Shown here: positions 16,111 through 25,751 of the stretch, in pieces
How the letters are laid out: every line of letters begins with the position of its first letter
Numbering within the stretch: position 1 is the stretch's first letter
Assembly (NCBI GenBank): GCA_024226735.1
Contig: JAAELL010000371.1
Span: 1-55,988, forward strand
Direction of reading: 5' to 3'
DNA length: 55,988 nucleotides
Source: a bacterium
GTDB taxonomy: Bacteria > Planctomycetota > UBA1135 > GCA-002686595
Notes under the pieces: model-generated
Told to the model about the DNA's origin: nothing
The model's database searches: none
What the model saw: only the letters and a program-made list of their open reading frames with translations
Made by a program: the position numbers and the translations under genes

Positions 16111-17364
16111 TCACTCCTCTTCCGCAACCCGCACCCGCGCCGACCCTCCGACGCGTGTCTGCTCCACTGGCCGCAGCAGCAACCAGCTCAACACCGCCGC
16201 GACGACGTAGAGCCCCGCCGTCGTCTGCATCAACACGGCGTAGTCATCGCCAGTCGCGTCGAGCACCCGCCCGGCCGCAATCGGCCCAACGACCCAGCCG
16301 ACGCCCCACAGCGTCGCGTTGATCCCCGTCTGGACCTCCCGCGCCCCGGCCGGAGTCGACTGCATCATCATGTTCTTCAAGAGCGGGTGCGTGCTGTTCA
16401 TCAGCGCCCCACGCATCAGGAACGCGAGCACCGCCCAGCCGACGTTGCCGGTGAACGCGAGCACGAGGAAGAACGGGATCGATGACATCTCGATCGCGAC
16501 GATGCTGCGCACGAAGCCGAGCCGCGCGAGCGCGAAGGGCGTCATCAGGAACCCGAGGCTCATCAACACCTGGCCGGCCGAGAACAGGCTGCCCCAGTCC
16601 CCCGGCGCGAAGTCGAAGCGGTCCTTGAAGTACAGCGGCAGGAACGGAATGCAGAACCCCGCCCCCGTCGCGATCACGAACTGCGGGATGGCGAAGCGCG
16701 CGAGCAGGCCGCGGTGCTCACGCACGACCGGCAGGATCGCGCGGCCCGCGGGCATCGAGGGCTCGTGGTCCTCGATGCGCCAGTACGCGATCGTCGCGAA
16801 GAGGGATAGGAACCCCGCGGAGCGGATGACCCATCCCGACGCGACGTCCTCGCCCCCGAGCGTCTCCTGCAGGTAGCCGACGATGTGTCCGCCCGCGAAC
16901 GCGCCCACGACGGCGGCCATCGTCCGCACGGCCTCCGCTAGACCGAACAAGCCCGCCCGCTCCTCAGGGCCCGAGTGGCGGAACAGGAACGGCGCGATCG
17001 CGACGTAGTGCACCGTCATCGCGAGGCCGGCGATGAAGTTGCACACGTAGAGCGCGCGGAAGCTCGAGAGCGACGGCATGACGAGGTACGCGCACCCGGC
17101 GACGACCGCCGACCCCACGAACACGCCGCGTGCCGAGCGCCGCGCCAAGAGGAACGCGGCAGGGATCGCGATCAGGGTCTTGCCCCACGAGTCCGCCGAC
17201 TGGATCGAACCGATCTGGGTCTTGGTGTACCCGATCGCATCGAGCCAACGGACGAGCAACGTCCAGGACACCGCCTGCGCAGCCCCCATCAACGCCGACC
17301 CCTGCAGGTAGCGCCGCGCCGCGGGTCTCATCCGCGCGAAGTCGTCGAGGTATCGTCGGAGCAT
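16111..17364 (-). CDS. MFS transporter
   Basis: 417 residues, about 12 hydrophobic segments in the two-bundle layout of the major facilitator superfamily. The N-terminal half includes GSALMGAAQAVSWTLLVRWL and SWGKTLIAIPAAFLLARRSA; the loop before mid-protein has FGLAEAVRTMAAVVGAFAGG; the C-terminal half begins ARFAIPQFVIATGAGFCIPF. Substrate motifs are not recognisable, so it could be sugar, peptide or drug transport. It is convergent with the Ada-AlkA gene (50-bp gap) and followed upstream by a small lipoprotein gene on the same strand. Confidence 0.85.
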   Translation of the reverse strand: MLRRYLDDFARMRPAARRYLQGSALMGAAQAVSWTLLVRWLDAIGYTKTQIGSIQSADSWGKTLIAIPAAFLLARRSARGVFVGSAVVAGCAYLVMPSLSSFRALYVCNFIAGLAMTVHYVAIAPFLFRHSGPEERAGLFGLAEAVRTMAAVVGAFAGGHIVGYLQETLGGEDVASGWVIRSAGFLSLFATIAYWRIEDHEPSMPAGRAILPVVREHRGLLARFAIPQFVIATGAGFCIPFLPLYFKDRFDFAPGDWGSLFSAGQVLMSLGFLMTPFALARLGFVRSIVAIEMSSIPFFLVLAFTGNVGWAVLAFLMRGALMNSTHPLLKNMMMQSTPAGAREVQTGINATLWGVGWVVGPIAAGRVLDATGDDYAVLMQTTAGLYVVAAVLSWLLLRPVEQTRVGGSARVRVAEEE

Positions 17365-17397
17365 GCGGCGCAGCCCCAGACGATAGCGTGAACGCGC

Positions 17398-17748
17398 TCA
17401 GATGTCGGCGCGGGCCCCGTTCTCCGGGGCGTCATCCACCGAACGCGAAATCGTCACGAACAGCCCAAGCGGGAGCGCCAGGGGCGAGTTGGGATCGAGG
17501 AGGCAGCGCAGGAGCTCGCCCAAGGGGGGGAGCTCCTTGGCTCCGGCCGCAGACGCGTCCCGCCGGGGAGCGGTCTCCGTTGCGTTGCCCGCGACCGCGA
17601 CCGCGACGCCGCGCAAGGCGATGGGCGTCTTGTAGGACGCGACGACCGCGTTCTTGCGAACGCACCGGTAGTTACGCGCTTCGGGTGCGGAGGTGCACCC
17701 GGCGCCCGCAACGAGTGCGAGCACGATGATGTTTCTGCCTAGATTCAT
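17398..17748 (-). CDS. Small lipoprotein, unknown function
   Basis: 116 residues with a lipoprotein signal (hydrophobic IIVLALVAGAGC, lipidated Cys at about residue 18). The mature part has RNYRCVRKNAVVASYKTPIA and a hydrophobic stretch near the end (SPLALPLGLFVTIS). I recognise no family. It lies 33 bp upstream of the MFS transporter on the same strand and may be co-transcribed. Confidence 0.65.
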   Translation of the reverse strand: MNLGRNIIVLALVAGAGCTSAPEARNYRCVRKNAVVASYKTPIALRGVAVAVAGNATETAPRRDASAAGAKELPPLGELLRCLLDPNSPLALPLGLFVTISRSVDDAPENGARADI

Positions 17749-18016
17749 TCAGGGGGTCGGTTGGAGAGAGTCGCTGCCTGGTCCCGGCGATGCTGCCGCG
17801 GAACACTACCCGCCTCGATAGAGTCGGTCGCCTTGCAGATCTGTCATTTCGGTTGTGGCCCGATGATCCCAGCACCCTTCTTGAAATCTTTTCCACCAGG
17901 GTGTCTCGCTTCCGCACCTCGCTTGGCGCGAAAGCGCCCATGACAACCCCGTCAGGCTTCCCCGCCTACCCATTCCGTCACGCAATGGGGCGGCGTTTCG
18001 GCAGTAGAACGGGGCC

Positions 18017-18220
18017 ATGGACAAGCACACGCACTGGGGCGAATACGCCCTCCTTGGGCTCCTGGTCGGGGTCCTCCTGGTCTTCGCGATCGGGACCGCC
18101 GTCCACCTGTCGAAGCCCGTTCAGGTTCACGCCAAGCAAGCGACGAACCAGAAGGCCATGGACCAGTGGCAGAACGAGCTGTATTTCCCGCGCGCCAAGC
18201 GGCCCACGACTGATCTCTGA
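18017..18220 (+). CDS. Small single-pass membrane protein
   Basis: 67 residues: a short charged N-terminus (MDKHTHWGEY), one membrane helix (ALLGLLVGVLLVFAIGTAVH) and a polar tail rich in Lys and Gln. There is no known family. The 268-bp gap before it holds no gene I can support. It precedes the membrane-anchored sigma factor by 59 bp on the same strand. Confidence 0.55.
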   Translation: MDKHTHWGEYALLGLLVGVLLVFAIGTAVHLSKPVQVHAKQATNQKAMDQWQNELYFPRAKRPTTDL

Positions 18221-18279
18221 GAATTCCGAATCGGGGTAGTCAATCGGCGTAGGGCGGGGTCCCCTGGTCCAAGAGCACC

Positions 18280-20907
18280 ATGGGCAACGTCGAAATCACC
18301 CCCGATCTCCTCCTCGCGCACGCCGGTTTCGTGCGCTCCCTCGCCCGTCAGCTCCTCTCCGACGAGGCGGCGGTCGAGGACGTCGTGCAGGAGACCTACA
18401 TCCGCGCCCTGCAGTCCGGCCCCCGCAAGAAGGAGGCCCTGCCCGCCTGGCTGCGCGCCGTGACGCGCAACGTCGCCTTCAAGGCGATGCGCTCGAGCCG
18501 GCGCCGGCGCAGGCGCGAGCACGTCGCCGCCCGCGGCGAGGGCCTGCCGTCCACCAGTGACCTCGTCGAGAAGGAGCAGTCCCTCAAGAGCGTGGTGGAC
18601 TCGGTGCTCGCGCTCCCCGAGCACTACCGCCAGGTCGTGATGCTGCGCTACTTCGAGGACGTGCCGCCACGCAAAATCGCTGTGCAGCTCGACCTCCCGG
18701 TCAACACGGTGCGGATGCGCCTGCACCGCGCTCTCAAGCAGCTGCGCAGCTCGCTCGACCGTGAGTACGGCAAGCCGGGCGCCTGGTGTCCGGGCGTCGC
18801 GCTCCTCGCCGGGCTGCCGCGACCGGAAGCCGGCGCCGCACCCGCTACGGCCTCCGCGACCGAAGCCGCCTCGTCGTCGATCGCGCTCCCGGCGCTGCAG
18901 GTCTCGCTCGTCGCGCTCGGACTCGTCGGCGCCGCCGTCGCGCTGGTCGTCTGGGCACGGAGCGACACCGGCGCGGCCCCGGAGACCACGGCGATCGTCC
19001 CGGCCCAGCCGCACACGGCACTCGCCGAGCACGAGTCGGTCGAACCGAAGGACGCCAGTACGAACACGCGCGCACCGCTCGCTCAGCCCGAGCCCGAAAC
19101 GAGCGCACCCACGCCTCCGAGCGAGCCCGTCACGAGTGAGACGGAGCCGTATCCGCTGCTCGTCGCGTCGGGCCTCGTGGTCGACCCCGCGGGCGAGCCG
19201 GTCGGCGATGCCGAGGTGTTCACCGAGTGGGGTCCGGCTGGAATGACCATGCGCGTCCGCACCGACGCGGAGGGCCGGTTCGCGATCGACGTACCGCCCG
19301 AGGGACGGGTCTCCACGCGCGGTCCGGGACTCCCGGTCCTCGTCGGCGCGCGCGGTGCGGGCCTCGCCCCGTCGACCGTCGTGCCCTGGACCGGCCGCGC
19401 GGGCGAGGAGCTGGTCCTACGGCTGCGTCCCGGTGGCGTCAGCGTGCGGGGCGTCGTCGTCGATCCGACCGGGGCCCCCATCCCCGGTGCGCGCGTCCGT
19501 GTCGGTGACACCTATCGGCTCGGTTCGTCGTTCCTGGGCGTGCAGGTGATGGCGGAAGAAGCAGGACCCGGACGCCTGAATCCGGCGCAGCTGACCGATC
19601 CCGACCGCGCGATGACGATGCAGCGCGTCGGCCACGCGCGCGGCTACCTCGGCTCGCAGGCGCTGACGAGCGACGGAAAGCTCGGACGCCTGCTGCCGAC
19701 GCCCGGTGCAACGACCGACGAGGACGGGCGCTTCACGGTGTTCGGCGTCGAGCCCGGGCCGACGCCGATCCGCGTCGACGCCTTCGGCTTCGCGCCGGAT
19801 TCGCTCGTGCTCGACCTCGCGGCCGGCAACCAGCGCACGCTGGAGTTCAAGCTCGAACGCGCGGCGCGCCTCGCCGGCCAGGTGCGGCGCGAGGACGGGC
19901 TGCCGATCGACCGCGGCGTCGCGTACGTCGTCGGAGACGCGGGCGGAGCGCGCCGCTCGCAACGCATCGACCAGGAGGGCCGGTTCGCCTTCGACAACCT
20001 GCCCGCCGGACCCGTACACGTGTTCGCGGACTGCGAGACGGACAAGCGCGTCACCCACTCCGCATCTAGCGAGCTCGTGCTCGAGGCGGGCCGCGAGGCG
20101 AGCTGGGACCCGATGCTCACGAGGCACGACGTCGTGCTCGGCCAGCTCCTCGACGCCGAGGGCGAGCCTCTCGTCGGCTGGCGCGCGCAGATCCGACTGC
20201 ACCAGAATCCCTCGCGGTCGATCGCACAATCGGTGACGGACTCGAAGGGACACTTCACGTTCGCCGCCCGGCCGCCGTACCCCGCGAGCCTGTACGTCTA
20301 TCAGCCCGGCCGCGCGCAGGTGCACCCGAGCCGCATCGTCCCCGAGATCTGGTCCGACACCGAGCGACGCGTGATCCGGCTGAACGCAGACGAGGTGCTC
20401 GCGGGTTCGGTCCGTGGTCGCATCGACCTGCGCACCTACACGCCGCCGGCCAAGACCGAACGCGTCCTGCTCGTGCCCGCCGGCTCGCGCCACGTGTACG
20501 CGCTGCGCTTCGCCGGGACCGGCGCCTTCGAGTCCGAGGGGATGCCCGCCGGAAGCTACCACCTCGTGATGCCGATCCACGGCCTGGGGTGGGTACGGGA
20601 AGAGCCGATCGAGCTCGGCCCGGGCCTCGCGATCGACCTGGGGACGGTGCGCGTCCCGAAGCTCGGACGCCTGCACATCGGCGGCGCCGTGTCCGGGATC
20701 GAGGGTCTGCGGCTGCGGATCTGGCGCGTGTGCTCGGACGGCTTCCGCCTCGTCGTCTTCGAGGGCCGCGCCGAGGCTCCGCTGACCGTCTCGATGGCTC
20801 CCGGCAGGTACGAGATCGAGCGCATCGACGGCGCGGCATCCGCCTCCGTCGAGGTGACGGTGCGCTCGGACGAAATGGCGCGTCCGAACCTGGCGACCTT
20901 GCGGTAG
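18280..20907 (+). CDS. ECF sigma factor fused to a membrane anchor and exported carboxypeptidase-regulatory-like domains
   Basis: 875 residues. Residues ~13-90 carry sigma region 2 (LLSDEAAVEDVVQETYIRAL ... PAWLRAVTRNVAFKAMRSSR). Residues ~105-165 carry region 4 (LPEHYRQVVMLRYFEDVPPR ... NTVRMRLHRALKQLRSSLD). A single membrane helix lies at about 205-228 (VSLVALGLVGAAVALVVWAR), then a Pro/Thr/Glu-rich linker. About 580 residues of repeated beta-sandwich domains of the carboxypeptidase regulatory type follow (SGLVVDPAGEPVGDAEVF, VRGVVVDPTGAPIPGARVRV, DEDGRFTVFGVEPGPTPIRV). Sigma and sensor parts are therefore on one polypeptide spanning the membrane. Regulation, perhaps by proteolytic release, is inference. 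No anti-sigma factor gene is adjacent. Confidence 0.85.
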   Translation: MGNVEITPDLLLAHAGFVRSLARQLLSDEAAVEDVVQETYIRALQSGPRKKEALPAWLRAVTRNVAFKAMRSSRRRRRREHVAARGEGLPSTSDLVEKEQSLKSVVDSVLALPEHYRQVVMLRYFEDVPPRKIAVQLDLPVNTVRMRLHRALKQLRSSLDREYGKPGAWCPGVALLAGLPRPEAGAAPATASATEAASSSIALPALQVSLVALGLVGAAVALVVWARSDTGAAPETTAIVPAQPHTALAEHESVEPKDASTNTRAPLAQPEPETSAPTPPSEPVTSETEPYPLLVASGLVVDPAGEPVGDAEVFTEWGPAGMTMRVRTDAEGRFAIDVPPEGRVSTRGPGLPVLVGARGAGLAPSTVVPWTGRAGEELVLRLRPGGVSVRGVVVDPTGAPIPGARVRVGDTYRLGSSFLGVQVMAEEAGPGRLNPAQLTDPDRAMTMQRVGHARGYLGSQALTSDGKLGRLLPTPGATTDEDGRFTVFGVEPGPTPIRVDAFGFAPDSLVLDLAAGNQRTLEFKLERAARLAGQVRREDGLPIDRGVAYVVGDAGGARRSQRIDQEGRFAFDNLPAGPVHVFADCETDKRVTHSASSELVLEAGREASWDPMLTRHDVVLGQLLDAEGEPLVGWRAQIRLHQNPSRSIAQSVTDSKGHFTFAARPPYPASLYVYQPGRAQVHPSRIVPEIWSDTERRVIRLNADEVLAGSVRGRIDLRTYTPPAKTERVLLVPAGSRHVYALRFAGTGAFESEGMPAGSYHLVMPIHGLGWVREEPIELGPGLAIDLGTVRVPKLGRLHIGGAVSGIEGLRLRIWRVCSDGFRLVVFEGRAEAPLTVSMAPGRYEIERIDGAASASVEVTVRSDEMARPNLATLR

Positions 20908-20941
20908 GTGATGCCGAGGCCGCCCGCTATGCTGCCGGGCC

Positions 20942-22438
20942 GTGTCGCCTCCCCATCGAAACCGACGCGTCACGTGGACGGCGCTCGCGATTCTGGCCGT
21001 CGCAGCCGGCTTGCGCGTCGCCTTCGCGCTGCGCAAGGGGCTCGTGCTCGACGAGTTCCACAGCTACTTCCACGCGACGCGAACGAGCTTCGGCGCGTTC
21101 TTCGACACGCTGCTCGCCGACAACCACCCGCCCCTGTCGTTCCTCGTTCTCCACGCGGCGCAGACAGTCCTCGGTGATGGAGCGCTCGCGCTGCGCGCAC
21201 CGGCGATCGTGTTCGGACTCTTCGAGCTCGTGCTGGTCGCACAGCTCGCGCGCCGGCTGCCGAGTACCCGGAAAGGGAGGCTCGCGGCTCTCGCGATGGC
21301 GCTCCTCGCCGCGTCGAGCCTGCACGTGGACTTCTCGACGCAGGCGCGCATGTACGCGCTGCACGCGACGTGCGTGACGGGGCTCACGCTCGTGCTCCAC
21401 ACGCTGGCGACCACGAACGAATCCGTGCGCTCCGCGTCCGCACTCCTGGTGCTGTGGTCGGTCCTCGGCTTCCACAACCACTACTTCTTCGTCCAATACG
21501 CGACGGTCGCGGGCCTCGCGACGCTCGCGGTCGTCGCGCTCACGCCGGCGCTCCGGAGCCGCCTGCGACGCTTCGTCCTTCCGGTGATCGCGACGGTGCT
21601 CCTGTGCCTGCCTTGGCTCGTCTGGGGCTTCTGGCACCAGTGGACGCACGCGCTGCCGCCCGGCGGAGACGACGCGGGCCTGAGGGGCCTGCTCGAGGCG
21701 TTCGTGCACTTGTTCTTCCTGAACGTGCGCCTGGGCGGGCCGGAGCTGCGGCCGCTCTTCATCGGTTGCGGAGCCGCCGCGGCCGCGTGCGGCGCACTCT
21801 CTGCGCTGCGTCTCGTCGTCTCCGCACGCGAGCCGGCGGCGCGCTTGCTCGCGGTCCTGCTCACGGTCGTTGCGTTCGGGGTCCCGCTCCTCGCTGCCGT
21901 CGTCGCGTCGAGCCTGGGGCGCGCGGGATTCACGTGGCACTACGTGCTGCCGTCGGCCGCCGCGCTCGCGGTGCTCCTCGCCGACTTCGCCGGCTTTGCC
22001 GGACCGCTCGCTCGCGTGCGGCGGGCGATCGTGAGCGTCATCGGGGCCAGCGCGCTCTTGCTGTCGGTCCTCAATGTGACTTCGCGCGGAACGGAGGACT
22101 ACCCCGGCGCCGTCGCGCACGTCCTCGCCCAGCACCGATCGGGCGACGCGGTCGTGTCGGTCGAGTGGCAGCCCGCGCTTTTCCCGCAGGGTCAGCCGTG
22201 GGACTACTACGCGCCGCGGCTCGCGCAGGGCGAGCCGCCGCCGCGCACCCGCATGAGCGGCTTCTCCGTGGCGGACCCGCGCGACCTGGCGGAGGCGGAA
22301 CGCATCCTCGTGCTGCGCACCTCGCTTCCGGGCGACCAGCACCTGATGCAACTACTGCTCGAGCGCTTCGAGGTCGCGAGCCGAGCGGACTTCGGGTTCG
22401 GAGTGGAAGTGCTCGAATTCGTGCGACGGCACGACTGA
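20942..22438 (+). CDS. GT39-like membrane glycosyltransferase
   Basis: 498 residues from a GTG start. There are about 9-11 membrane helices. The first external loop has LVLDEFHSYFHA, carrying the acidic pair typical of the dolichyl-phosphate-mannose mannosyltransferase (GT39/ArnT-like) superfamily, then the DNHPPLSFLVLH signature. Such enzymes transfer sugars from polyprenyl-phosphate donors to proteins or lipids on the outer face of the membrane. Donor and acceptor are unknown. It begins 34 bp after the membrane-anchored sigma factor and is followed by the next gene after 45 bp, so the three may be one transcript. Confidence 0.8.
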   Translation: MSPPHRNRRVTWTALAILAVAAGLRVAFALRKGLVLDEFHSYFHATRTSFGAFFDTLLADNHPPLSFLVLHAAQTVLGDGALALRAPAIVFGLFELVLVAQLARRLPSTRKGRLAALAMALLAASSLHVDFSTQARMYALHATCVTGLTLVLHTLATTNESVRSASALLVLWSVLGFHNHYFFVQYATVAGLATLAVVALTPALRSRLRRFVLPVIATVLLCLPWLVWGFWHQWTHALPPGGDDAGLRGLLEAFVHLFFLNVRLGGPELRPLFIGCGAAAAACGALSALRLVVSAREPAARLLAVLLTVVAFGVPLLAAVVASSLGRAGFTWHYVLPSAAALAVLLADFAGFAGPLARVRRAIVSVIGASALLLSVLNVTSRGTEDYPGAVAHVLAQHRSGDAVVSVEWQPALFPQGQPWDYYAPRLAQGEPPPRTRMSGFSVADPRDLAEAERILVLRTSLPGDQHLMQLLLERFEVASRADFGFGVEVLEFVRRHD

Positions 22439-22483
22439 GCGCTTCCTGCGGAACCTGGGCGGGCGATCGCGGTTGAACGGGTC

Positions 22484-25400
22484 GTGTTCTTCGCGCTCCT
22501 CTTGTGCGTACCGCAAGTCAGCGACGCCTACGGGCAGCAGGTCGCGTTCTGTGACGACGTCGACGGCGACGGACGCGCGGACATCGTGGTCGCGGACGAG
22601 TCGGGCGAGCCCTGGAAGGAGTACGTCTACTCCGGCGTCACCGGCGACCTGATTGGGACGCGAGCCGAGCCGATCGGGTTGCCCCCTCTCCGTAGACACG
22701 AGGGCGATTTCGACGGCGACGGGCGCGCGGATCGCGTGCGGGTCACCGGGCGGGGCGTCGAGTTGAGCTCATCGACCAACCCGACGCCGTGGTGGACGTT
22801 CCGCCCGAAGCACTTCGAGCAACGGACGCGCCCGGGGGTCCGCTCGGCCGGAGACCTCGACGGTGACGGCGCGGAAGAGCTGCTGTTTCTGGATCCTTCC
22901 TACGACCGCCGCAACCTGCTCGGCGAACGCTACAGGGGCCGTGTCCTCGCGGTGTCCTGCAAGCGACGACAGATTCTGTGGACCACGACGGGAAGCGGGT
23001 ACACGAGCGGCATCGGTCGCGACGCCGTCCCCGCAGGTGACGTGAACCTGGACGGGACTCCGGACGTGTTGACGTCGACGTCCGCGCCGTTCGCCGGACG
23101 TCTGCTCTGCCTGTCGGGTGCGAGTGGCCGCGTCCTCGTTCAGACGCGAGATGATCAGACGGGCCTCTTCCCCGAGCTGGGCGATCGTGTCGACGCCGGC
23201 CGGGATGTCGACGGGGACGGGATCGGCGACTTCCTGAGCGCGATGTTCAACCACGGAGCGGTCGGGCTCCCCGACCAGGGCGCGCGGGTGTACAGCGGCA
23301 AGAACGGCAAGCTGCTGCACGTCTTCACGCTCGCCGCCGAGCGCCGGCGGCAGGCGGGGACGAGCGCGCGCGCCGGCGACCCGACGCTCTCGTGGATCGA
23401 GCGCTTTCAGCTCGCCGAAGAGGCCCTTCAGGACGCCGGCCCCGACATCGCAATCGTACGCCTCGAGTCGTGCCTCGAGCTCGTGCCGGAGAACGCGATC
23501 GTCGCGTACCACCTCGCGTGCGTGCACGCGCGCACCAGCAGCACAGGGAGCACCGCGAGCACGGACGAGGCGCTGACCTGGCTCGAGCGCGCCGTGGCCT
23601 GGGGCTGGCGCGACGCGGCCGTCATCGAGTGGGAGCCCGACCTCGCGCCCCTGCGCGCGCGCTCTCGCTTCGCCGCGTGCGTCTTCGATGCGGGGAGCGT
23701 GCCCGACGCTCCGGTCGCGCAGCTGGAGCTCGTCCCGATCCCGCCGAAGCTCGCTCCCCTCGGCATCGAGCCCACACTCGCTCGAGCCCTGGGCGAGCGC
23801 GGCCCGCGCACGATCCGCGCGGCGATCAGCCCGAACGGCCGGCGCATGTTCGCAGTCGAGCATCGCGGTCAGGCGACGCCGTCCTACGCGACCGGGGTCG
23901 CGGTGCTCTACGACGTCGTGACGGGCGCGGCGATCACCGTCTTCCCGCGTGCGGAGACGACTGAGGTGGCCTCGGTCGGCTTTCTCGACGACTCGGTCGC
24001 GTGGTTCCTCGACCGCGCCCGGCGTCTCTACATGATCGACGCGGAGGGCGGCCGCACGCTGCGCATCCTGCCGCCGGAGCCGGGCATGCCCGTGCGCCGC
24101 TTCGCGCCCGACCACGCGCGCGTCGCGATGGTGACGGGCGAGGCGGGGTTCGTGCGCTGGTGGCGCGCGAACTCCGCGGAGCCACTCCTGGAGATCGAGA
24201 CCGGCACGCGGCTCGCACCGGACCTGCGCCTGCTCCCGGACGGGAACGTGCTCCTCACCAGCTCGGAGCGCGACGCGCTGCAGGCGTGGGACATCGCCAG
24301 CGGCAGGTTGCTCTGGCAGCGCTCCGAGCGCGACGCATTCTGGCCGCAGCCCGAGCTCGGGCCCGAAGGTGCCCTGCTGTTCGAGACGAGCGTGGGCTTC
24401 GATGCCGTGCTGGTGCGTAGTGGCCGTGTGGCGCTCGAGCTGCCGCTCCCGCGGGCACGACTCGTGCGCACGAACGCGCTCGGAACTCTGCTCGACGGGA
24501 CGCCCGTGACCGTGATCCCCCCGCGGCCACACCGGGCCGTGTCGGAAGGCAAGCTCGTACGCGTCATCGACGCGCGCGAGATGGCCGTGCACGCGCCGAC
24601 CGAGCTCCCCCGCGAGCCGCGCTTCGTTCGGAGCGCGCCCGACGGGAGCAAGCTCGCCGCGTTCTTCGGCGATGGCGACGTGCGCGTCTGGGACGCCCGC
24701 ACGGGCGAGCAGTTGTGCGAGCTGTCGGCTGCGTTCGCGGAGCTGCCCGGATCGAACGTCACGCGCATGGTCTTCGACCCGGCAGCGGAGACGCTCGTCT
24801 GCCTGACGGACGACTGGACGGACCTGCACGCGTTCGACGCGCGCACCGGCGCCCGGCGTTGGACGTCCTGGCCAGGTGGTCAGTGGCCCGCCGTCGTCGT
24901 CACCGAGCGGCGCGTGTACACGAGCTACGTCGCTCTCGATCTCGCGACCGGAGAACGCGTCCTCGACTCGGGTGTCGAGCCCACGCACGACGAGCGTCGC
25001 CTGCTCGGGTTTCGGCACCGGGACCCGCGCCTCGTCGTGTACGACGGCGAGACGCTCGCGGAGCTCTATGCGCACTCGAGCTACGACGACGGTGAAGAGC
25101 TCTTCCACCATCCGACGCTGGTGCACTCCGGTGGCCGGACGGCGCTCGGACGCGCGCACCTCCGAGTCGACGGCGACTCGTTCCCGCTCGACTCCTTCGC
25201 CACGACGCTCTACGACCCAAGGCGTATGCGCGCCGCCGCGGCGGGGGTGCCGCTCCGCCGGCCACGGCTTCCGGAGCCTCCCGTCCTCACCCGGGTCTCG
25301 CCCGCGGGCCGCGTCGCCTCGGCAACCGGCGAGACCGCAACCGTCCGTGCGCACGCGACCAGCAGCGAGGATCTCACGGGCTTCCACCTCGAGCTGGACG

Positions 25401-25573
25401 GTCGAGCGTTGGCGCGGGGAGCCAGCGGAGTGGACGTCGAGCTCGACGGCCGCACGGGCAGGCTCGCTTGGACGATCGCTCGGCCCGAGAGTGGCGTCGC
25501 GCACGTCAGCCTGCGCGCCATCGGGCGTTCAGGAACGCTCAGTCGGCGCTCGTACCTGGCGCTGATCTGGTAA
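22484..25573 (+). CDS. Secreted FG-GAP / TPR / WD40-like mosaic protein
   Basis: 1029 residues from a GTG start that gives a signal-like N-terminus (VFFALLLCVPQVSDAYGQQ). Residues ~20-285 are FG-GAP/VCBS-type integrin-like repeats with calcium-loop motifs DDVDGDGRADIVVADESG, GDFDGDGRADRVR, GDVNLDGTPDVL and RDVDGDGIGDFLS. After KNGKLLHVF the sequence switches abruptly to a TPR-like stretch (IERFQLAEEALQDAG ... RLESCLELVPENAIVAYHLA). Residues ~430-920 look like a WD40/quinoprotein-type propeller (ALQAWDIASGRLLWQRSERD, DGDVRVWDARTGEQLCELSA). A final ~90-residue beta-rich domain closes the protein. The switch near residue 285 may mark a gene fusion, since FG-GAP arrays usually carry more repeats. 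Function is unknown. Confidence 0.75.
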   Translation: MFFALLLCVPQVSDAYGQQVAFCDDVDGDGRADIVVADESGEPWKEYVYSGVTGDLIGTRAEPIGLPPLRRHEGDFDGDGRADRVRVTGRGVELSSSTNPTPWWTFRPKHFEQRTRPGVRSAGDLDGDGAEELLFLDPSYDRRNLLGERYRGRVLAVSCKRRQILWTTTGSGYTSGIGRDAVPAGDVNLDGTPDVLTSTSAPFAGRLLCLSGASGRVLVQTRDDQTGLFPELGDRVDAGRDVDGDGIGDFLSAMFNHGAVGLPDQGARVYSGKNGKLLHVFTLAAERRRQAGTSARAGDPTLSWIERFQLAEEALQDAGPDIAIVRLESCLELVPENAIVAYHLACVHARTSSTGSTASTDEALTWLERAVAWGWRDAAVIEWEPDLAPLRARSRFAACVFDAGSVPDAPVAQLELVPIPPKLAPLGIEPTLARALGERGPRTIRAAISPNGRRMFAVEHRGQATPSYATGVAVLYDVVTGAAITVFPRAETTEVASVGFLDDSVAWFLDRARRLYMIDAEGGRTLRILPPEPGMPVRRFAPDHARVAMVTGEAGFVRWWRANSAEPLLEIETGTRLAPDLRLLPDGNVLLTSSERDALQAWDIASGRLLWQRSERDAFWPQPELGPEGALLFETSVGFDAVLVRSGRVALELPLPRARLVRTNALGTLLDGTPVTVIPPRPHRAVSEGKLVRVIDAREMAVHAPTELPREPRFVRSAPDGSKLAAFFGDGDVRVWDARTGEQLCELSAAFAELPGSNVTRMVFDPAAETLVCLTDDWTDLHAFDARTGARRWTSWPGGQWPAVVVTERRVYTSYVALDLATGERVLDSGVEPTHDERRLLGFRHRDPRLVVYDGETLAELYAHSSYDDGEELFHHPTLVHSGGRTALGRAHLRVDGDSFPLDSFATTLYDPRRMRAAAAGVPLRRPRLPEPPVLTRVSPAGRVASATGETATVRAHATSSEDLTGFHLELDGRALARGASGVDVELDGRTGRLAWTIARPESGVAHVSLRAIGRSGTLSRRSYLALIW

Positions 25574-25751
25574 CGAGTCCAAACTGAGTGACAACGCGCT
25601 ACGCGCCGGATTCGCGACGCGAAAAAAAGAGAAAAGGTCCGTGCGCTGCAGCGACCGAATTCTCCGATTTCCGCGTGTGCAAAAACGGCCGTAAGGGGTC
25701 CTCTCCCCGCACGCCGACCGACCACGCAAGCACTCTGCCGTGAGAACCACC

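Noticed and set aside
22769..25504. A very long open frame on the minus strand opposite the FG-GAP/TPR gene
   Set aside because: It is an antisense shadow in GC-rich DNA: composition dominated by Arg, Ala, Glu and His, no domains, while the plus strand has clear motifs.
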